A stretch of DNA of 19,728 bases from the NCBI GenBank assembly GCA_021812745.1, contig JAKAMS010000007.1, forward strand, positions 1 to 19,728, in the 5' to 3' direction. Under the pieces are notes generated by a model. The model did not search any database and had not been told where the DNA came from. It saw only the letters and a program-made list of their open reading frames with translations. The DNA comes from Bacteroidota bacterium (lineage in GTDB: Bacteria; Bacteroidota; Ignavibacteria; Ignavibacteriales; Melioribacteraceae). This document shows positions 1-8,477 of this stretch, piece by piece. A program made the translations under genes and the position numbers. Within the stretch, counting starts at the first letter, position 1, and every line of letters begins with the position of its first letter.

Positions 1-659
1 CCAAAAGTAAGTGAATGCTTTTCAACTCTTGAAAATCCGGCTTCTCCAAACAGCTTTACAAGATCAACTTTCTTATCAAACTCACCAACGGACTCCGGAA
101 GATAAGTATATGCCTCATTGTCCTTAGAAACAATTCTTCCTATAAAAGGAAGGACTCTATTAAAGTAGAAGAGATAAAAATTTCTAACAAGAATATTTTT
201 TGGCAAACGGAACTCAAGAACCGTTACTTTTCCTTTTAAGGAAAGAATCCTGTGAAACGAACTGAAAGCTTGCGGAATATTGTAAAAATTGCGGACGCCG
301 AATGCCACTGTAATATTTGTGAAAGATTCATCCTTGAACGGTAAATGCTCTGCAACGGTCTCAACTACTTTTCCATTTATCCAATCAGCTTTTTTATTAA
401 ACAATGAAAGCATATTGAATGAAAGGTCAGCACCAATGATTTTTTCAACGCCGAATTTTTTTGCAGTGATTGCAAAATCTCCGGTACCGCATGCAATATC
501 CAATAATCTTGTCTTTGGCGACATTCCGGAGAACTGGATTGCCTTCTTCCGCCAATAGAAATCAACTCCTGCGCTCAGAAAATGATTCAAGAAATCGTAT
601 CTGTGTGAGATTGAATCGAAAATTCTTCTTACTTGTGTTTTTTTATTTGTGTCTTCCAT
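1..659 (-). CDS. menG: Demethylmenaquinone methyltransferase (MenG/UbiE), 3' end cut by window
   Basis: SAM-dependent C-methyltransferase that makes menaquinone from demethylmenaquinone (UbiE family) at the cytoplasmic face of the membrane. My translation from the ATG at 659 gives about 219 residues without a stop. SAM motif I reads LLDIACGTGD (about residues 52-61), and the family motif AFGVRNF lies near residues 119-125. The N-terminal VRRIFDSISHRYDFLNHFLS is also typical of the family. The last visible residues (HSLTFG) correspond to the very end of UbiE proteins, so probably fewer than 25 residues are missing. It diverges from the cysteine-rich gene at 709 across a 49-nt gap. The symbol menG is preferred to ubiE because menaquinone is the expected quinone here, which is an inference. 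Confidence 0.9.
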   Translation of the reverse strand, partial: MEDTNKKTQVRRIFDSISHRYDFLNHFLSAGVDFYWRKKAIQFSGMSPKTRLLDIACGTGDFAITAKKFGVEKIIGADLSFNMLSLFNKKADWINGKVVETVAEHLPFKDESFTNITVAFGVRNFYNIPQAFSSFHRILSLKGKVTVLEFRLPKNILVRNFYLFYFNRVLPFIGRIVSKDNEAYTYLPESVGEFDKKVDLVKLFGEAGFSRVEKHSLTF

Positions 660-708
660 ATTAAGTATCTTATAGTTAATTTTTCTACCGAATTGACGGA
701 ACAAATTT

Positions 709-1029
709 ATGGATAAATATCTTAAAGCATTAAAACAAAATGTATGTGCAATCTGTGTTGATTCTAACGAAAAAGGCGGATGCACATTAAATGAAAAAGA
801 ATCTTGTGCCGTTGAATTGTTCCTTCCGCAAATTATTAGTGTTGTGCAGAATAACGATTCTGACGACCTTCAAGAGTTACACAATAAATTAAGAGAAACT
901 GTTTGCGTTCAATGCCGGACACAAGAAAACGGGAACTGTTACCTCCGTGAAGATGCAAACTGCTCGCTTGACCGGTATTTTTCTCTTATCGCTGAGACGA
1001 TTCGAAGAGTTGACGAGGAAATAACCTGA
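709..1029 (+). CDS. Small protein with duplicated C-x2-C-x7/8-C-x7-C motif, probable metal binder
   Basis: 106-residue soluble protein that I cannot assign to a named family. It is built as a tandem duplication. Half one (about residues 11-48) has cysteines at 13, 16, 25 and 33; half two (about residues 64-101) has them at 66, 69, 77 and 85. Each half follows C-x2-C-x(7-8)-C-x7-C and then an amphipathic helix with aligned residues (ELFLPQIISVV against DRYFSLIAETI). Eight cysteines in two four-cysteine sets suggest two zinc or iron-sulfur sites; the metal is inference. There is no signal peptide or membrane segment, so it should be cytoplasmic, where unpaired cysteines are stable. It stands alone on the plus strand between divergent menG and convergent rsmA. 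The ribosome binding site is weak, as is usual in Bacteroidota. The duplicated, regular motif makes a spurious ORF unlikely. Confidence 0.75.
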   Translation: MDKYLKALKQNVCAICVDSNEKGGCTLNEKESCAVELFLPQIISVVQNNDSDDLQELHNKLRETVCVQCRTQENGNCYLREDANCSLDRYFSLIAETIRRVDEEIT

Positions 1030-1057
1030 TGCTGATATTAACACACTAGTTATTTTA

Positions 1058-1843
1058 TTAATCAGCCGTCATCAGTCTCTTGATTATTCGCGTCAACTCA
1101 ACAAACTCTATTATGGTTAATTCTTCGGCGCGGCGGGATGTATCAAACTCATCCGAATCAATCTTAACATCTGAAAAGATACTGTTGCCGAGAGAATTTT
1201 TTAATTTTTTCCTTCTGTTGCCAAACGCGGCTTTTACTACCTGAATAAGCAATTTGAAATCAAGATCGTGAGGCAATTGTTTAGAAAAATCGAGATGAAT
1301 GATTGCAGAATCAACTTTTGGTTTCGGGTAAAAGACAGTTGGCGGAATTTTAAAACATATTTTTGTATCAGCAAAAAAATTGAGCAGAACGCCAAGTATT
1401 CCGTAATCATCACTCTTTTCTTCTGCGGTAATTCGTTTGGCAACTTCTAATTGAACCATCATCATGGCGTCTTTTATCAAAGGTCGGTTTTCAATCAACT
1501 TAAAAAGAATTGGCGATGTAATATTATACGGAATGTTGCCGATTATACGGAGCGGTCTTTCATCTGAAAATTTATTTAGGTCCAGCTTTATGAAATCGTG
1601 ATTTATCACATGCACCGACGGATAACTAAGAGCTAAACTTTCTACTACACGTTTATCAATTTCGATTGCATAAAGTTTTTTCACTCTATTATTCAACTCG
1701 GCTGTTAGTGATCCGGTTCCGGGTCCAATCTCGATTACTACGTCATTTCTGTCCGGGGCAAATTCAGAAATGATTTTTAAAATGGTGTTTCTATCAACCA
1801 GATAATTCTGCCCGAATCTTTTTAATGGCTGTGGATTTGACAT
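1058..1843 (-). CDS. rsmA: 16S rRNA adenine-N6,N6-dimethyltransferase RsmA/KsgA
   Basis: Dimethylates the two adjacent adenines in the 3'-terminal hairpin of 16S rRNA (A1518 and A1519 in E. coli numbering) late in small-subunit assembly. The 261-residue length fits the family. Visible motifs are the N-terminal RFGQNYLVD (about 9-17), SAM motif I EIGPGTG (38-44), the acidic ribose-binding EID (61-63) and the catalytic motif NIPYNI (103-108), where E. coli has NLPY. The C-terminal region has the expected KAAFGNRRKKLKNSL segment. The start is the ATG at 1843. Its 3' end converges on the cysteine-rich gene with a 28-nt gap that holds no convincing terminator. It is divergent from the GT2 gene at 1937. 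Confidence 0.96.
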   Translation of the reverse strand: MSNPQPLKRFGQNYLVDRNTILKIISEFAPDRNDVVIEIGPGTGSLTAELNNRVKKLYAIEIDKRVVESLALSYPSVHVINHDFIKLDLNKFSDERPLRIIGNIPYNITSPILFKLIENRPLIKDAMMMVQLEVAKRITAEEKSDDYGILGVLLNFFADTKICFKIPPTVFYPKPKVDSAIIHLDFSKQLPHDLDFKLLIQVVKAAFGNRRKKLKNSLGNSIFSDVKIDSDEFDTSRRAEELTIIEFVELTRIIKRLMTAD

Positions 1844-1936
1844 TAACTCATCATTAATTATTAATTTTCTTTATGCAATATAATTTTTTCGCTTTAACTT
1901 ATGGCTGCAATTTTAAATTATTATTTAAAGAGATAA

Positions 1937-3028
1937 ATGTTCGAAATCATTTTTTTAATTGGTATTTCTTTTTACTTCATTCAACTGGTTGTTTTCACAA
2001 TCGGCGCGGGGAAGAAGTATAACCAAATCTCAGACGATGAACTTCCTGCCGTTACAGTTGTAGTTGCAGCCCGGGATGAAGAGGTAAACATCCTTGATTG
2101 CATGAAATCGTTGAACAATCTGGTTTATCCGGAAGGCAAACTTGAAATAATCATTGTAAACGATCACTCAACCGATTCCACCGGCGAGATCATTTCATCA
2201 TTCATCAAAGACAAACCTAAATTCAAATCTATATCTCCGGAAGGTTCAATTGGTTCGCTAAGAGGAAAAACAAATGCGCTTGCGAATGCAATTAAAATAT
2301 CTTCGGGCGAAATAATTTTAACTACCGATGCAGATTGTATCGTCTCGCCTAATTGGGCAAAGACAATTACATCCTACTATAAGGATGATGTTGGATTTGT
2401 CGGCGGATTTACAACTCAAGAAGACTATAACGCGTTTGCAGGTATGCAGGCAATAGATTTTGTCTATCTTCTTACTGTTGCAGCCGGAACAATTAATCTG
2501 GGCAAGCCGTTGAGCTGTATTGGCAACAATATGTCTTACAGAAAAAGCGTCTATCTTGAAATCGGCGGTTATGAAGGTTTGCCTTTTTCTGTTACTGAAG
2601 ATTTCAATCTCTTGATGGCAATATATAATTTGAAGAAGTATAAAATTATTTACCCGCTTGATGTAAATGCGCTGGTAACTTCCAAAGTTTGCCCTAATTG
2701 GAAAACATTATATTGGCAAAAGAAACGCTGGGGTGTTGGCGGAATGAAAAGTGATCTTATCGGATACTCGGTAATGGCGTGGGGATATATTGTGCATGTT
2801 GCAATGCTGTTACTTCCTTTCTTATTCTCACTCTCGGCTCTATATTTAAGTGTTTTCAAAGTTTGTTTGGATTACTTTTTTGTTAAACCTGTTTTCAAAA
2901 AATTAAATCTTAGAATGAAATTCTCACATTTCATTGCTTTCGAAATCTATTTTATAATTTATGTTCTTGTACTTCCATTTATTGTCCTGCCGAATAGAAA
3001 AGTTAAATGGAAGGGGAGAACTTTCTAA
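1937..3028 (+). CDS. Membrane-anchored family 2 glycosyltransferase
   Basis: 363-residue inverting GT-A glycosyltransferase of the membrane GT2 type (poly-GlcNAc/ceramide/cellulose synthase-like topology). There is one N-terminal membrane helix (about 2-22), a cytoplasmic catalytic domain starting AVTVVVAARDEE (38-49), and two C-terminal membrane segments (about 275-305 and 325-355). Catalytic signatures are VNDHSTDST (about 74-82), the metal-binding DAD (131-133), the catalytic-base-like TED (220-222) and QKKRW (261-265), the Q-x-x-R-W motif of processive or lipid-substrate GT2 enzymes. The substrate cannot be read from the sequence. Only 17 nt separate it from the DUF1207-like gene downstream, so they are probably co-transcribed and the product is likely an envelope polysaccharide or glycolipid. 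Confidence 0.88.
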   Translation: MFEIIFLIGISFYFIQLVVFTIGAGKKYNQISDDELPAVTVVVAARDEEVNILDCMKSLNNLVYPEGKLEIIIVNDHSTDSTGEIISSFIKDKPKFKSISPEGSIGSLRGKTNALANAIKISSGEIILTTDADCIVSPNWAKTITSYYKDDVGFVGGFTTQEDYNAFAGMQAIDFVYLLTVAAGTINLGKPLSCIGNNMSYRKSVYLEIGGYEGLPFSVTEDFNLLMAIYNLKKYKIIYPLDVNALVTSKVCPNWKTLYWQKKRWGVGGMKSDLIGYSVMAWGYIVHVAMLLLPFLFSLSALYLSVFKVCLDYFFVKPVFKKLNLRMKFSHFIAFEIYFIIYVLVLPFIVLPNRKVKWKGRTF

Positions 3029-3045
3029 ATGATGACTAAACTATT

Positions 3046-3876
3046 ATGAAAAAATATTCTTTTATACTTCTCATATTTATTCTTCCTCTTTCGATTTCCG
3101 CACAATCTAAAACAGAGTATGAATATTTTCCCGGTGATCTTTCTTTACATCCATTTACTGCCAATACTTTAGAACCAAAGCTCGGCTTCGATTTCAGGTT
3201 AAATAGCAACCAGTTGTGGCTTAATATCGGCAACTCGATGGATATTTTACAGATTAAAAATAATTACAACACCTTTTCTCTCGGTGCAGATCTTTTTACG
3301 TGGACCTTTCTGAAAAAAGAAGACAACTTCCATTTTCCGGTTGATGCTGTTGATTACCTGTTCGGTATCAACTTGGGATATAAAAGAAGCGTGCACAATT
3401 ATTCTTTCGGCGGACGAATTAGAGTAAGCCATATTAGCGCTCATTTTGTTGACGGGCATTTTGACGGTACACAAAATCAATGGAAAGACGGTATGAAGCC
3501 GCGAGTTTATAGCCGTGAATTTGTTGAGATGCTAGGATTTTATAAATTCTACAACTTAAGGGTTTATGCAGGGGGAACTTATCTTTTCCATGTTGACCCA
3601 GTAGGGATTGGACGGGTTACTTTACAAACCGGTCTAGAGTATTTCATGAAAGATTTTATAAGTTATAATTTATCTCCATATATCGCAGCTGATGGTAAAT
3701 TGAGAACAAGTGATAATAGAAAAAATTTCGCTTTGAATATCGGCTTCAAATTCGGGAAAATTGAAGGAAGGGGATTGAGGTTGTATTATCAGTATTACGA
3801 CGGTTACGATATTAACGGAGAATATTACAATCTCAAACGGGAGTACTCGTCTCTCGGTATAAACCTGGATCTATAA
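3046..3876 (+). CDS. DUF1207-like outer-membrane beta-barrel protein
   Basis: 276 residues with a clear signal peptide (lysines at 2-3, a hydrophobic core, cleavage near SISAQS around residue 20). The mature chain is rich in alternating aromatic/polar strands and ends in a short hydrophobic strand with a terminal Leu, as in outer-membrane barrels. The segments FPGDLSLHPFTANTLEPKLG (28-47) and RIRVSHISAHFVDGH (about 125-139) resemble the conserved regions of DUF1207, where a Pro-rich start and an R-x-x-x-x-H-x-S-(S/A)-H motif recur. The function of DUF1207 is unknown to me. The gene sits between a GT2 enzyme (17 nt upstream) and an M50 protease (1 nt downstream), which suggests a shared envelope role. 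Assignment to DUF1207 is by motif memory and is moderate. Confidence 0.7.
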   Translation: MKKYSFILLIFILPLSISAQSKTEYEYFPGDLSLHPFTANTLEPKLGFDFRLNSNQLWLNIGNSMDILQIKNNYNTFSLGADLFTWTFLKKEDNFHFPVDAVDYLFGINLGYKRSVHNYSFGGRIRVSHISAHFVDGHFDGTQNQWKDGMKPRVYSREFVEMLGFYKFYNLRVYAGGTYLFHVDPVGIGRVTLQTGLEYFMKDFISYNLSPYIAADGKLRTSDNRKNFALNIGFKFGKIEGRGLRLYYQYYDGYDINGEYYNLKREYSSLGINLDL

Positions 3877-3877
3877 A

Positions 3878-4870
3878 ATGCCTGAAGATAAATTCGATAC
3901 TTACACACCGTCATCAGTTAAAAAAAAATTTAAGCACAATTATCTTCTTCACATTGCGCTCTTCGTTGTTACGTTCATCACTACATTAATAGCCGGTATT
4001 GAATGGACAACAGGAAAAATCGGTCCATATCAAACGGAAGATTTATATCAAGGATTGCCATACGCCCTTTCGATACTTTTTATTTTAGGTGTTCATGAGT
4101 TTGGTCATTACTTTGCTTCTGTTTATCATAAAGTAAAAGCGACTCTTCCTTTCTTCATACCGATGCCGCCAATTGGATTATTTAACTTCGGAACGATGGG
4201 TGCTGTTATTAAAACCAAAACAGAGATTCCCAACAATAAAGCAATGTTTGATATCGGCGCTGCCGGTCCAATCAGCGGATTTATTGCTTGCGTAATTGTT
4301 TTGATATATGGATTCACACACTTGCCAGGAAAGGAATTCCTTTTACAAATCCATCCTGATTATTTTTCACCTCAATATGGAAAAGGTGCAATCGGATTAG
4401 AGTTTGGTAATTCTATTCTTTTTGTTTTACTAAAAAATATTTTTACAAACCCTTCGCAGTTTGTTCCACCCATGAGCGAAGTTTACCACTATCCATATTT
4501 ATGTGTCGGCTGGTTTGGTTTATTTGTTACTGCAATGAATTTAATTCCGGTTGGACAGTTAGACGGAGGGCATATTATTTACAGCATGTTCAACAGTAAA
4601 AAGCATGAAGCGATTGCAAGTATCTCTATGATTGGTTTGGTTTTACTTGGGGTTCTTGGTTTTCTAGAAACTGTTATAAATTTAGATGTCCATTTCGGAT
4701 GGAGCGGATGGTTATTCTGGGCTGTCATTCTCTATTTCTTTATAAGAATAAAACATCCTCCTGTAAATCATTTTGAAGAGTTAAGTAAGGGAAGAAAAAT
4801 AGTAGGATACTTAGCAATTTTGATCTTCATCTTATCGTTTTCGCCGACACCTTTTATATTTTCTTTTTGA
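3878..4870 (+). CDS. Site-2 protease-like M50 family membrane metalloprotease
   Basis: 330-residue polytopic membrane protein. The zinc motif HEFGH (73-77) lies inside a hydrophobic segment (about 60-82), and the third ligand motif NLIPVGQLDGG (221-231, Asp229) lies in another. The stretch PFFIPMPP with FDIGAAGPISGF (about 124-135) matches the cyanobacterial/plant EGY-like branch of S2P proteases rather than RseP. No PDZ domain is visible. At least six hydrophobic segments are present, including about 24-41, 133-147, 208-222, 246-266, 276-291 and 308-328. Such enzymes cut substrates within the membrane, often anti-sigma factors; no such target is encoded nearby. The ATG follows the stop of the barrel gene after a single base, so translation is probably coupled. 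Confidence 0.9.
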   Translation: MPEDKFDTYTPSSVKKKFKHNYLLHIALFVVTFITTLIAGIEWTTGKIGPYQTEDLYQGLPYALSILFILGVHEFGHYFASVYHKVKATLPFFIPMPPIGLFNFGTMGAVIKTKTEIPNNKAMFDIGAAGPISGFIACVIVLIYGFTHLPGKEFLLQIHPDYFSPQYGKGAIGLEFGNSILFVLLKNIFTNPSQFVPPMSEVYHYPYLCVGWFGLFVTAMNLIPVGQLDGGHIIYSMFNSKKHEAIASISMIGLVLLGVLGFLETVINLDVHFGWSGWLFWAVILYFFIRIKHPPVNHFEELSKGRKIVGYLAILIFILSFSPTPFIFSF

Positions 4871-5081
4871 TGTGTTTATATAATTGACTTGACTATGTAG
4901 GCAAACATCTTTTAATTTACCGACAAGAAAATGGGAAAGATTATAGGAAATTTTGCTACTTTTTTACTTTTAGCGCTTTTTTACAACAAGACTGGCAATT
5001 TTCTATATGTCCATTTTTTCATTTCATATCAAATCTGCTTTGAATAAACCGGGTAAACATTCTGTTATCATTACATCTGCA
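4871..5081 (+). other. 211-nt gap before the lipoprotein operon, possible promoter region
   Basis: Non-coding if the lipoprotein starts at 5082. It is AT-rich and has T-runs near 4954-4985, including TACTTTTT and TACTTTTA, each one mismatch from the TAnnTTTG -7 element, but without well-placed TTG partners. No hairpin terminator for the M50 gene and no tRNA or other structured RNA was seen. As the largest gap upstream of the lipoprotein-propeller-PorV set, it is the likeliest place for that operon's promoter. Confidence 0.35.
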
Positions 5082-5909
5082 ATGAAGAAAATCTTAAATA
5101 AAAATCTTATTCTTTCTGCGTTATTAGCATTTACGCTTTTATCATGCGATAAAATTCCCGATGGAATTGTTGATGTAAGCAGAGTGGATTATAAAATTTT
5201 AGGAGTATCAGCCCCAATTGGTTTTACATATTCACCAAACGATTCTGCCGTTGTAACCTCTATTCAAATTTCGAATTACGAAACTGTTTCAGATGTGTGG
5301 TGCAAAGTAACCTCGGTTGACGGAACTCTTCTAATCAAGGATCAGATCCCGATGTATGATAACGGAAACGTAGCATTTAATGGCGATCAGACAAAAGGTG
5401 ATGGAATATACACAGCTAAGTTTGTTATGGGAAAGTTAAATCCGAATGGCAACTATCAGATCGAATATTTTATTAAAGATAATATTCGTCAAGCGCCGGA
5501 GAATTTAGTTAAAGCCGGAGTGCATATTTTCACTTTTAACAATGGGCAGAATAATCTTCCCCCGGTAATCTCAAATTTATTACTCCCAAGTTCTGTTAAC
5601 CGTGGCGATTCATTTATTTTTAGTATTAAAGTAGATGATGCAAACGGCTCCTTTGATATTTCTCAAGTCTATTTCAAACTGTACCGCCCTAATGGTAGTA
5701 TAGTTCTGAATGGAAACGATGATTTTTTCTTAATGGTTGATAACGGTGACACAAATTTGGGCGACCAAACTGCTGGTGATGGAATTTATTCGTTTAAGAA
5801 TTCTTTTGGTTCTACGGCTCCTACAGGGTTATGGAAATTTGATTTTCAAGCTAAAGATAGAAGCGGAAAATTAAGTAATATCATTTCTTCTAACATGATG
5901 GTTAATTAA
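5082..5909 (+). CDS. Lipoprotein with two Ig-like domains bearing Asp/Gly loops
   Basis: I place the start at the ATG at 5082, not at an upstream in-frame ATG at 5007, because it gives a proper lipoprotein signal: a lysine-rich start, a hydrophobic core and the lipobox LLSC with lipidated Cys22. The mature protein (275 residues in all) has two related beta-sandwich-like units. Each ends in a Ca-site-like loop: DNG with GDQTKGDGIY (93-110) and DNGDTNLGDQTAGDGIY (220-236). This pattern resembles 'choice-of-anchor X' type domains in secreted and surface proteins. It is likely exposed on an outer-membrane or inner-membrane leaflet. Its TAA overlaps the ATG of the propeller gene by one base (TAATG), so the two are translationally coupled and probably functional partners. 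The specific ligand is unknown. Confidence 0.8.
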   Translation: MKKILNKNLILSALLAFTLLSCDKIPDGIVDVSRVDYKILGVSAPIGFTYSPNDSAVVTSIQISNYETVSDVWCKVTSVDGTLLIKDQIPMYDNGNVAFNGDQTKGDGIYTAKFVMGKLNPNGNYQIEYFIKDNIRQAPENLVKAGVHIFTFNNGQNNLPPVISNLLLPSSVNRGDSFIFSIKVDDANGSFDISQVYFKLYRPNGSIVLNGNDDFFLMVDNGDTNLGDQTAGDGIYSFKNSFGSTAPTGLWKFDFQAKDRSGKLSNIISSNMMVN

Positions 5910-7468
5910 TGAAGAAATTATTTGTCATTTATTTGATTCTCTTTGTAACCACCGGACTGATTGCTCAACAAATCCCTTCAGACTATAATTTTAGTACGAA
6001 GAGATTATCAAAAACTTCCGATCAAACTCCCGCAAGCAACAGCATCGAAAGAATATTAATTGACGGAAATAATATTTGGCTCGGGACAGGAAATGGATTA
6101 AGCCGTTCAACCGATAACGGTGATTCCTGGAAAAATTATTATTCTGTTGATCCCTTTGGCGAAGAAAATGTTTATGCAATAAGAAGTAATAATGGCACAG
6201 TCTGGGCAAGCACTTGGCATATGATTACCGAGGCAGGCCAAGGTATTCCGGTGGGAACCGGATTATGTTATTCATCGGATAACGGTGTTACATGGAATAA
6301 AATTGATCAGCCCATAGATCTCAAAAGTGATTCCTTAATAACATATGGTAACAACAAATTAAGAATTGATCCGATTGCCACTAATAAAGTAAATATGGTT
6401 CGGGATATTGGTTTCACCAAGAATACAATTTGGATTGCCGCATGGGGCGGAGGATTGAGGAAATCAACTGATAATGGACAGACATGGAAAAGAGTTGTCC
6501 TTCCTCCTGATAATCTTAATTCTATCAAGCCAACTGATACTCTCAATTTTTTTATCAGTCCTTCAGTAAACAATAATTATTATGTATTTGCCATTCTCAC
6601 AGTAAAAGATACAATCTATGTAGGAACTGCAGGCGGGATTAACAAAAGCACTGACGGTGGTGTAAGCTGGGTGAAGTTTAATCATGCCAATCAAGAGCAT
6701 TCTATCTCCGGAAATTTTATCTGGTCTATTAGTTTTAATGAAGCGGATAACTCTATCTGGGCGGCTACATGGCAGGCTGCATCTCAATCTGAATTCTGGG
6801 GTGTTAGTTCTTCAAAGGATGGTGGAAAATCATGGAACAATTACTTGAGCGGAGAAAAAGTTCATGATATTGCTTTCAAATATTTTGGAACGAATGGCAA
6901 TTATACAAGCGCAGACATTTTTGCCGCAACCGAAAACGGAGTTTATCGAAGCAGTAATAACGGCACAACGTGGATTTCCGCACCTGAAATAAAAGATGAT
7001 AACTCATCTGCCGATATAAATACAAAATATTTCCTTTCGGCAAAAGTTAGTCGGAGAACTGATAACTCAACTGATATTTGGCTCGGTTCGAATAAAGGTT
7101 TAGCTAGGTTGAATGAAACAACCGGATTCTGGACAGGCAGTTGGAAAGTATTTCTGGCATCGGAGAAACTGAATTCTGTAACTGAATCATACGCGTTTCC
7201 AAATCCGTTCTCGCCAAATTCAGAACAAGTGAAGATTAAATATTCAACTTCTGGATCGGCAAATGTTACAATCAGAATTTTAGATTTCGGAATGAATTTA
7301 GTTAGAACGGTTATTCAAAATGCACCTCGCATTCCAAATAGCGAACAACTTGATCTTTGGGATGGCAGAGATGAGAGTGGTAGAATTGTTCCGAATGGAG
7401 TTTACTTCTACCGCATTGATTTAGGTTCTGGAACACCTTTGTTTGGGAAAATTATGGTGATCATGTAA
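5909..7468 (+). CDS. Secreted Asp-box beta-propeller with T9SS-type C-terminal domain
   Basis: 519 residues with a signal peptide (about 1-20, ending GLIAQQ). Six Asp-box (BNR) motifs S-x-(D/N)-x-G-x-(T/S)-W occur: 67-74, 122-129, 186-193, 247-254, 302-309 and 348-355. Several follow a strand such as IWLGTGNGL or IYVGTAGGI, as in sortilin-like or two-component-regulator-like propellers. Residues about 426-519 form a FlgD-like Ig domain: YAFPNPFSPN (428-437), then VTIRILDFG, DLWDGRDESG (481-490), GVYFYRID and a final GKIMVIM. That domain is the usual C-terminal targeting module of type IX secretion substrates in Ignavibacteria and relatives. The protein is therefore inferred to be exported and surface-attached. 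It is flanked on both sides by TAATG overlaps with the lipoprotein and the PorV-like gene. No catalytic site is identified. Confidence 0.87.
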   Translation: MKKLFVIYLILFVTTGLIAQQIPSDYNFSTKRLSKTSDQTPASNSIERILIDGNNIWLGTGNGLSRSTDNGDSWKNYYSVDPFGEENVYAIRSNNGTVWASTWHMITEAGQGIPVGTGLCYSSDNGVTWNKIDQPIDLKSDSLITYGNNKLRIDPIATNKVNMVRDIGFTKNTIWIAAWGGGLRKSTDNGQTWKRVVLPPDNLNSIKPTDTLNFFISPSVNNNYYVFAILTVKDTIYVGTAGGINKSTDGGVSWVKFNHANQEHSISGNFIWSISFNEADNSIWAATWQAASQSEFWGVSSSKDGGKSWNNYLSGEKVHDIAFKYFGTNGNYTSADIFAATENGVYRSSNNGTTWISAPEIKDDNSSADINTKYFLSAKVSRRTDNSTDIWLGSNKGLARLNETTGFWTGSWKVFLASEKLNSVTESYAFPNPFSPNSEQVKIKYSTSGSANVTIRILDFGMNLVRTVIQNAPRIPNSEQLDLWDGRDESGRIVPNGVYFYRIDLGSGTPLFGKIMVIM

Positions 7469-8466
7469 TGATGAAAAAAATACTCTTCCAAATAATTTTT
7501 CTTTCTGCAATTGTTTCGGCACAATCAACTGTTTCTGATATCAGCAGTATGTCGGGCGCATTCAGCAGAATGGGTTTTGGTGCTCGCGGAATGGGAATGG
7601 GCAACGCAATGTCAGCAGTGACAGAAGGAAATCTTGTCTCTTATTACAATCCGGCGCTTGCCTCGTTTCAACAAGGAAATTCTTTTCAAACTTCTTATTC
7701 AATTTTGTCGTTGGACCGTTCTCTCAATTTCTTAAATTTTACAAGAAGATTTGAACTCGGCAAAAAACAAGATGCTGAAGGTAATACAAAACCAAGATCC
7801 GTAGCGGGAATTAGCATTGGTCTGATAAATGCGGGAGTCTCTAATATAGACGCACGCGACAGCGAAGGAAGAAAAACCGGAGACATTTCAACGAGTGAGA
7901 ATCAGTTTTTTGTTGCACTGGCAAATCGGTTTTCTGAAAAACTATCTATCGGCATCGCTTTCAAATTCTACTACTATAAATTATATGAAAATTTGACTAC
8001 GTCTGGATTAGGTTTTGATTTAGGCGCGCTATATTCTTTGAATGAGAAGATGACTTTATCATTCATGCTTTCCGATATCAACAGCAAGTATGAATGGGAT
8101 ACCGGCAAAATTTATGGGACAAGCGGAAGCATTACAAAAAACAAATTTCCTCTGCTGAAAAAGATCGGTTTTTCATATAAATTTGATGAGCCAAAAATTA
8201 TTGCTGCAGTTGAGTTTGAAAACAGTAACGGCGGAACAAATATTTTACGTGCCGGCGGCGAATACAATATTTATGAAAATTTATTCTTACGGGCTGGTAT
8301 TGATAAATTGAATCTAAGCAATTTCGATTTTCCGGCAAGACCAACATTCGGGTTCTCATATTTTCATCTGTTAAATTCTCTAAAAATTGGTCTTGATTAT
8401 GCTTTTGTGATTGAACCGTATTCATCGGGCAGCCAGCATATTGTTGGCATAAACGTTAATTTCTAA
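7468..8466 (+). CDS. PorV/PorQ-like (FadL-type) outer-membrane barrel, first paralog
   Basis: 332 residues with a signal peptide ending near SAQS (about residue 20). The N-terminal family signature reads SRMGFGARGMGMGNAMSAV (33-51), followed by YYNPA (59-63). The rest is amphipathic beta-strand with a terminal NVNF, consistent with a FadL-fold barrel of the PorV/UPF0164 type. PorV proteins in the type IX system bind the C-terminal domain of cargo and deliver it for surface attachment; here this role is inferred from family and context. The coding start overlaps the stop of the propeller gene (TAATG). A second in-frame ATG three bases on (7471) is an equally good start and would give 331 residues. 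A paralog follows 11 nt later. Confidence 0.84.
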   Translation: MMKKILFQIIFLSAIVSAQSTVSDISSMSGAFSRMGFGARGMGMGNAMSAVTEGNLVSYYNPALASFQQGNSFQTSYSILSLDRSLNFLNFTRRFELGKKQDAEGNTKPRSVAGISIGLINAGVSNIDARDSEGRKTGDISTSENQFFVALANRFSEKLSIGIAFKFYYYKLYENLTTSGLGFDLGALYSLNEKMTLSFMLSDINSKYEWDTGKIYGTSGSITKNKFPLLKKIGFSYKFDEPKIIAAVEFENSNGGTNILRAGGEYNIYENLFLRAGIDKLNLSNFDFPARPTFGFSYFHLLNSLKIGLDYAFVIEPYSSGSQHIVGINVNF

Positions 8467-8477
8467 AAGAAAGAAAA

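Noticed and set aside
1031..1066. Inverted repeat GCTGAT/ATCAGC between the cysteine-rich gene and rsmA as a bidirectional terminator.
   Set aside because: The stem is only 6 bp plus a broken TTAA extension, the loop is long, and neither strand has a following T-run; it also overlaps the rsmA stop.
5007..5081. Upstream ATG at 5007 as start of the lipoprotein.
   Set aside because: It would add 25 charged and polar residues before a perfect lipoprotein signal peptide that starts at 5082.
5909..7468. Asp-box repeats as evidence for a sialidase.
   Set aside because: Asp boxes are structural and occur in many propellers; no arginine triad or other sialidase catalytic residues could be identified.
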